The translations under genes and the position numbers were made by a program. From DATHSN01 sp035464115 (GTDB lineage: Bacteria; Actinomycetota; Acidimicrobiia; Acidimicrobiales; SKKL01): DNA of 22,949 nt. Location of the stretch: NCBI GenBank assembly GCA_035464115.1, contig DATHSN010000162.1, positions 1 to 22,949 on the forward strand, given 5' to 3'. Numbering within the stretch: the first letter of the stretch is position 1; every line of letters begins with the position of its first letter. Below the pieces are notes generated by a model. The model was not told the origin of the DNA. It did not search any database and was given only the letters and a program-made list of their open reading frames with translations. This document shows positions 21,794 through 22,949 of this stretch, in pieces.

Positions 21794-22759
21794 ATGACGG
21801 CCACGCACGACCGGCTCGGGACCCGGCCCTACACCACGGGTCTGCACGACCTGGGCGACGGGGCATGGGCGTGGCTGCAGCCCGACGGCGGGTGGGGGTG
21901 GAGCAACGCCGGTCTGCTGGTCGACGGCGACGAGGCCCTGCTCGTCGACACCCTCTACGACCTGCGCCTCACCGGCGAGATGCTCGACGCCATGCGGGCC
22001 CGCGTGCCCGCCGCCGCTCACATCGCCACGCTGGTCAACACCCACTCCAACGGCGACCACTGCAACGGCAACGAGCTGGTCACCGGCGCCGACATCATCG
22101 CGTCGGCGGCCACCGCCGAGGGGATGGCCGACGAGAGCCCGCAGATGATGGCGTCGCTGCTCGAGGCCGCCCCGGGCATGGGCCGACTCGGCGAGTTCTT
22201 CACGTCGTGCTTCGGGGCCTTCGACTTCGCCGCGGTCACCAAGACGCCACCCACCCGCACCTTCAGCGGCCGGCTCGACCTGCGGGTCGGCGAGCTCGCC
22301 GTGGAGCTCCACGAGGTCGGCCCCGCCCACACCGCCGGCGACGTGCTGGTCCACGTGCCCGAGCGCCGCACCGTGTTCACCGGCGACATCCTCTTCATCG
22401 GCGGGCACCCCATCGTGTGGGCCGGGCCGGTCAGCAACTGGATCGCGGCCTGCGACCTCATGACGTCGTGGGGCGTCGAGACCGTGGTCCCCGGCCACGG
22501 GCCGGTCACCGACCTGCGGGGCGTGCAGGCCGTGCGCGACTACCTCGAGTGGATCACCGGCGAGGCCCGCCGCCGCTACGACGACGGCATGGACGCGTTC
22601 ACCGCGGCCAAGGACATCCCCCTCGGCGACTACGCCGACTGGGGCGACGCCGAGCGGGTGGTCATCAACGTCGACACCTTGTTCCGCGAGTTCTCCGGAT
22701 CGACCGAGGTCACCCCCGTCACCGAGCTGTTCGCCCGCATGGCCGAGGTCGCCCGGTAG
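21794..22759 (+). CDS. Metallo-beta-lactamase-fold hydrolase, HxNGDH variant
   Basis: A 321-residue MBL-fold enzyme. The metal motif reads THSNGDHCNGN (83-93): His84, Asn86 where most families have His, Asp88 and His89. His179 (GPAHTAGD), Asp198 (FTGDILF) and His235 (VPGHGPVTD) complete the site. The THxNGDHCxGN form is, from memory, typical of a subgroup of actinobacterial hydrolases near the cyclase/glyoxalase II-like MBL proteins; substrate unknown. No signal peptide, so cytoplasmic. The ATG at 21794 has a GGGGG run upstream. It is convergent with rsmA (3 bases between stop codons) and divergent from the PPLGRCTR pair, so it interrupts the usual rsmA-ispE neighbourhood. Confidence 0.9.
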   Translation: MTATHDRLGTRPYTTGLHDLGDGAWAWLQPDGGWGWSNAGLLVDGDEALLVDTLYDLRLTGEMLDAMRARVPAAAHIATLVNTHSNGDHCNGNELVTGADIIASAATAEGMADESPQMMASLLEAAPGMGRLGEFFTSCFGAFDFAAVTKTPPTRTFSGRLDLRVGELAVELHEVGPAHTAGDVLVHVPERRTVFTGDILFIGGHPIVWAGPVSNWIAACDLMTSWGVETVVPGHGPVTDLRGVQAVRDYLEWITGEARRRYDDGMDAFTAAKDIPLGDYADWGDAERVVINVDTLFREFSGSTEVTPVTELFARMAEVAR

Positions 22760-22762
22760 GGC

Positions 22763-22949
22763 CTACGCCGGCGAGGCGACCGCGTCGGCCAGCCGGCCCC
22801 AGTCGTCGACGGCGAGCTCCTCGGCCCGGGCCTCGGGGCGGACACCCGCCCGCGCGAACGCCTCGGGGGTGACCAGGCCGGCGAGCGAGCGGCGCAGCAT
22901 CTTGCGGCGCTGGCCGAACCCGGCGCGCACGAGGGCGAACATCCGCTCG
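22763..22949 (-). CDS. rsmA: 16S rRNA dimethyladenosine transferase RsmA/KsgA (C-terminal end only)
   Basis: Only the last 61 residues are in the window; the rest lies beyond the right edge. They read ERMFALVRAGFGQRRKMLRR and, after a short linker, AGVRPEARAEELAVDDW, ending in a TAG. VRxGFxQRRKxL followed by RAEEL is the typical C-terminal helical domain of RsmA, which dimethylates two adjacent adenines near the 3' end of 16S rRNA. It is a partner of ispE in many bacteria, which supports the assignment. Too short to check catalytic motifs. Confidence 0.9.
   Translation of the reverse strand, partial: ERMFALVRAGFGQRRKMLRRSLAGLVTPEAFARAGVRPEARAEELAVDDWGRLADAVASPA

Overview
The window is about 23 kb of very GC-rich DNA (roughly 70% by eye) with dense, mostly minus-strand genes, many GTG starts and 4-bp ATGA/GTGA gene overlaps. 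The backbone runs rsmA - ispE - tRNA-Gln/glmU - prs - rplY - pth - mfd - (foldase lipoprotein) - mazG - eno - ftsB on the minus strand. From memory this is the order of the conserved actinobacterial core block (ksgA, ispE, glmU, prs, rplY, pth, mfd, mazG, eno, divIC in mycobacteria). Together with a 33-codon bS22 ribosomal protein gene, this points to an actinobacterium. The lack of mycobacterial-type neighbours makes an Acidimicrobiia-like lineage plausible, but that is inference.

Region by region. Positions 1-2858 hold a truncated DrrA-like ABC ATPase translationally coupled to a molybdenum hydroxylase large subunit of the form II CoxL/xanthine dehydrogenase family. Positions 2859-3074 are intergenic and carry two related palindromes, one a perfect 24-bp inverted repeat. 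Positions 3075-7089 are a tight operon: parvulin-type foldase lipoprotein, MazG with a methylase-like N-terminal domain, enolase and FtsB/DivIC. Positions 7186-10437 hold the only large plus-strand gene of the left part, a one-module NRPS (half condensation domain, adenylation, carrier, thioesterase). It converges on mfd with only 6 bp between stop codons. Positions 10444-15263 are mfd, pth and rplY. Positions 15385-16899 encode an asparagine-synthetase-like protein with no glutaminase cysteine. Positions 16971-19092 are prs and a GlmU that lacks the acetyltransferase part. Positions 19145-19445 hold tRNA-Gln(UUG), a divergent and apparently leaderless bS22 gene, and its terminator. Positions 19543-20168 are a VapBC-type toxin-antitoxin pair. 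Positions 20249-20974 are ispE, followed by a 22-bp tandem repeat. Positions 21078-21579 hold two short paralogous unknown genes sharing the motif PPLGRCTR. Positions 21794-22759 are a metallo-beta-lactamase-fold hydrolase, and the window ends in the C-terminus of rsmA.

The core genes serve glycolysis, cell division, nucleotide clean-up, transcription-coupled repair, ribosome function, PRPP and UDP-sugar supply and isoprenoid synthesis. The accessory genes (NRPS, Asn-synthetase-like, VapBC, the PPLGRCTR pair, MBL hydrolase, CoxL-like/ABC) sit singly in the joints between core genes rather than in one island. The least explained items are the tandem PPLGRCTR proteins, the half-C-A-T-TE synthetase with a cysteine in place of the thioesterase serine, the short GlmU, and the paired palindromes. 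No stretch longer than 300 bases lacks a gene; the longest gaps are 2859-3074 and 21580-21793. No CRISPR array, IS element or prophage gene was seen.
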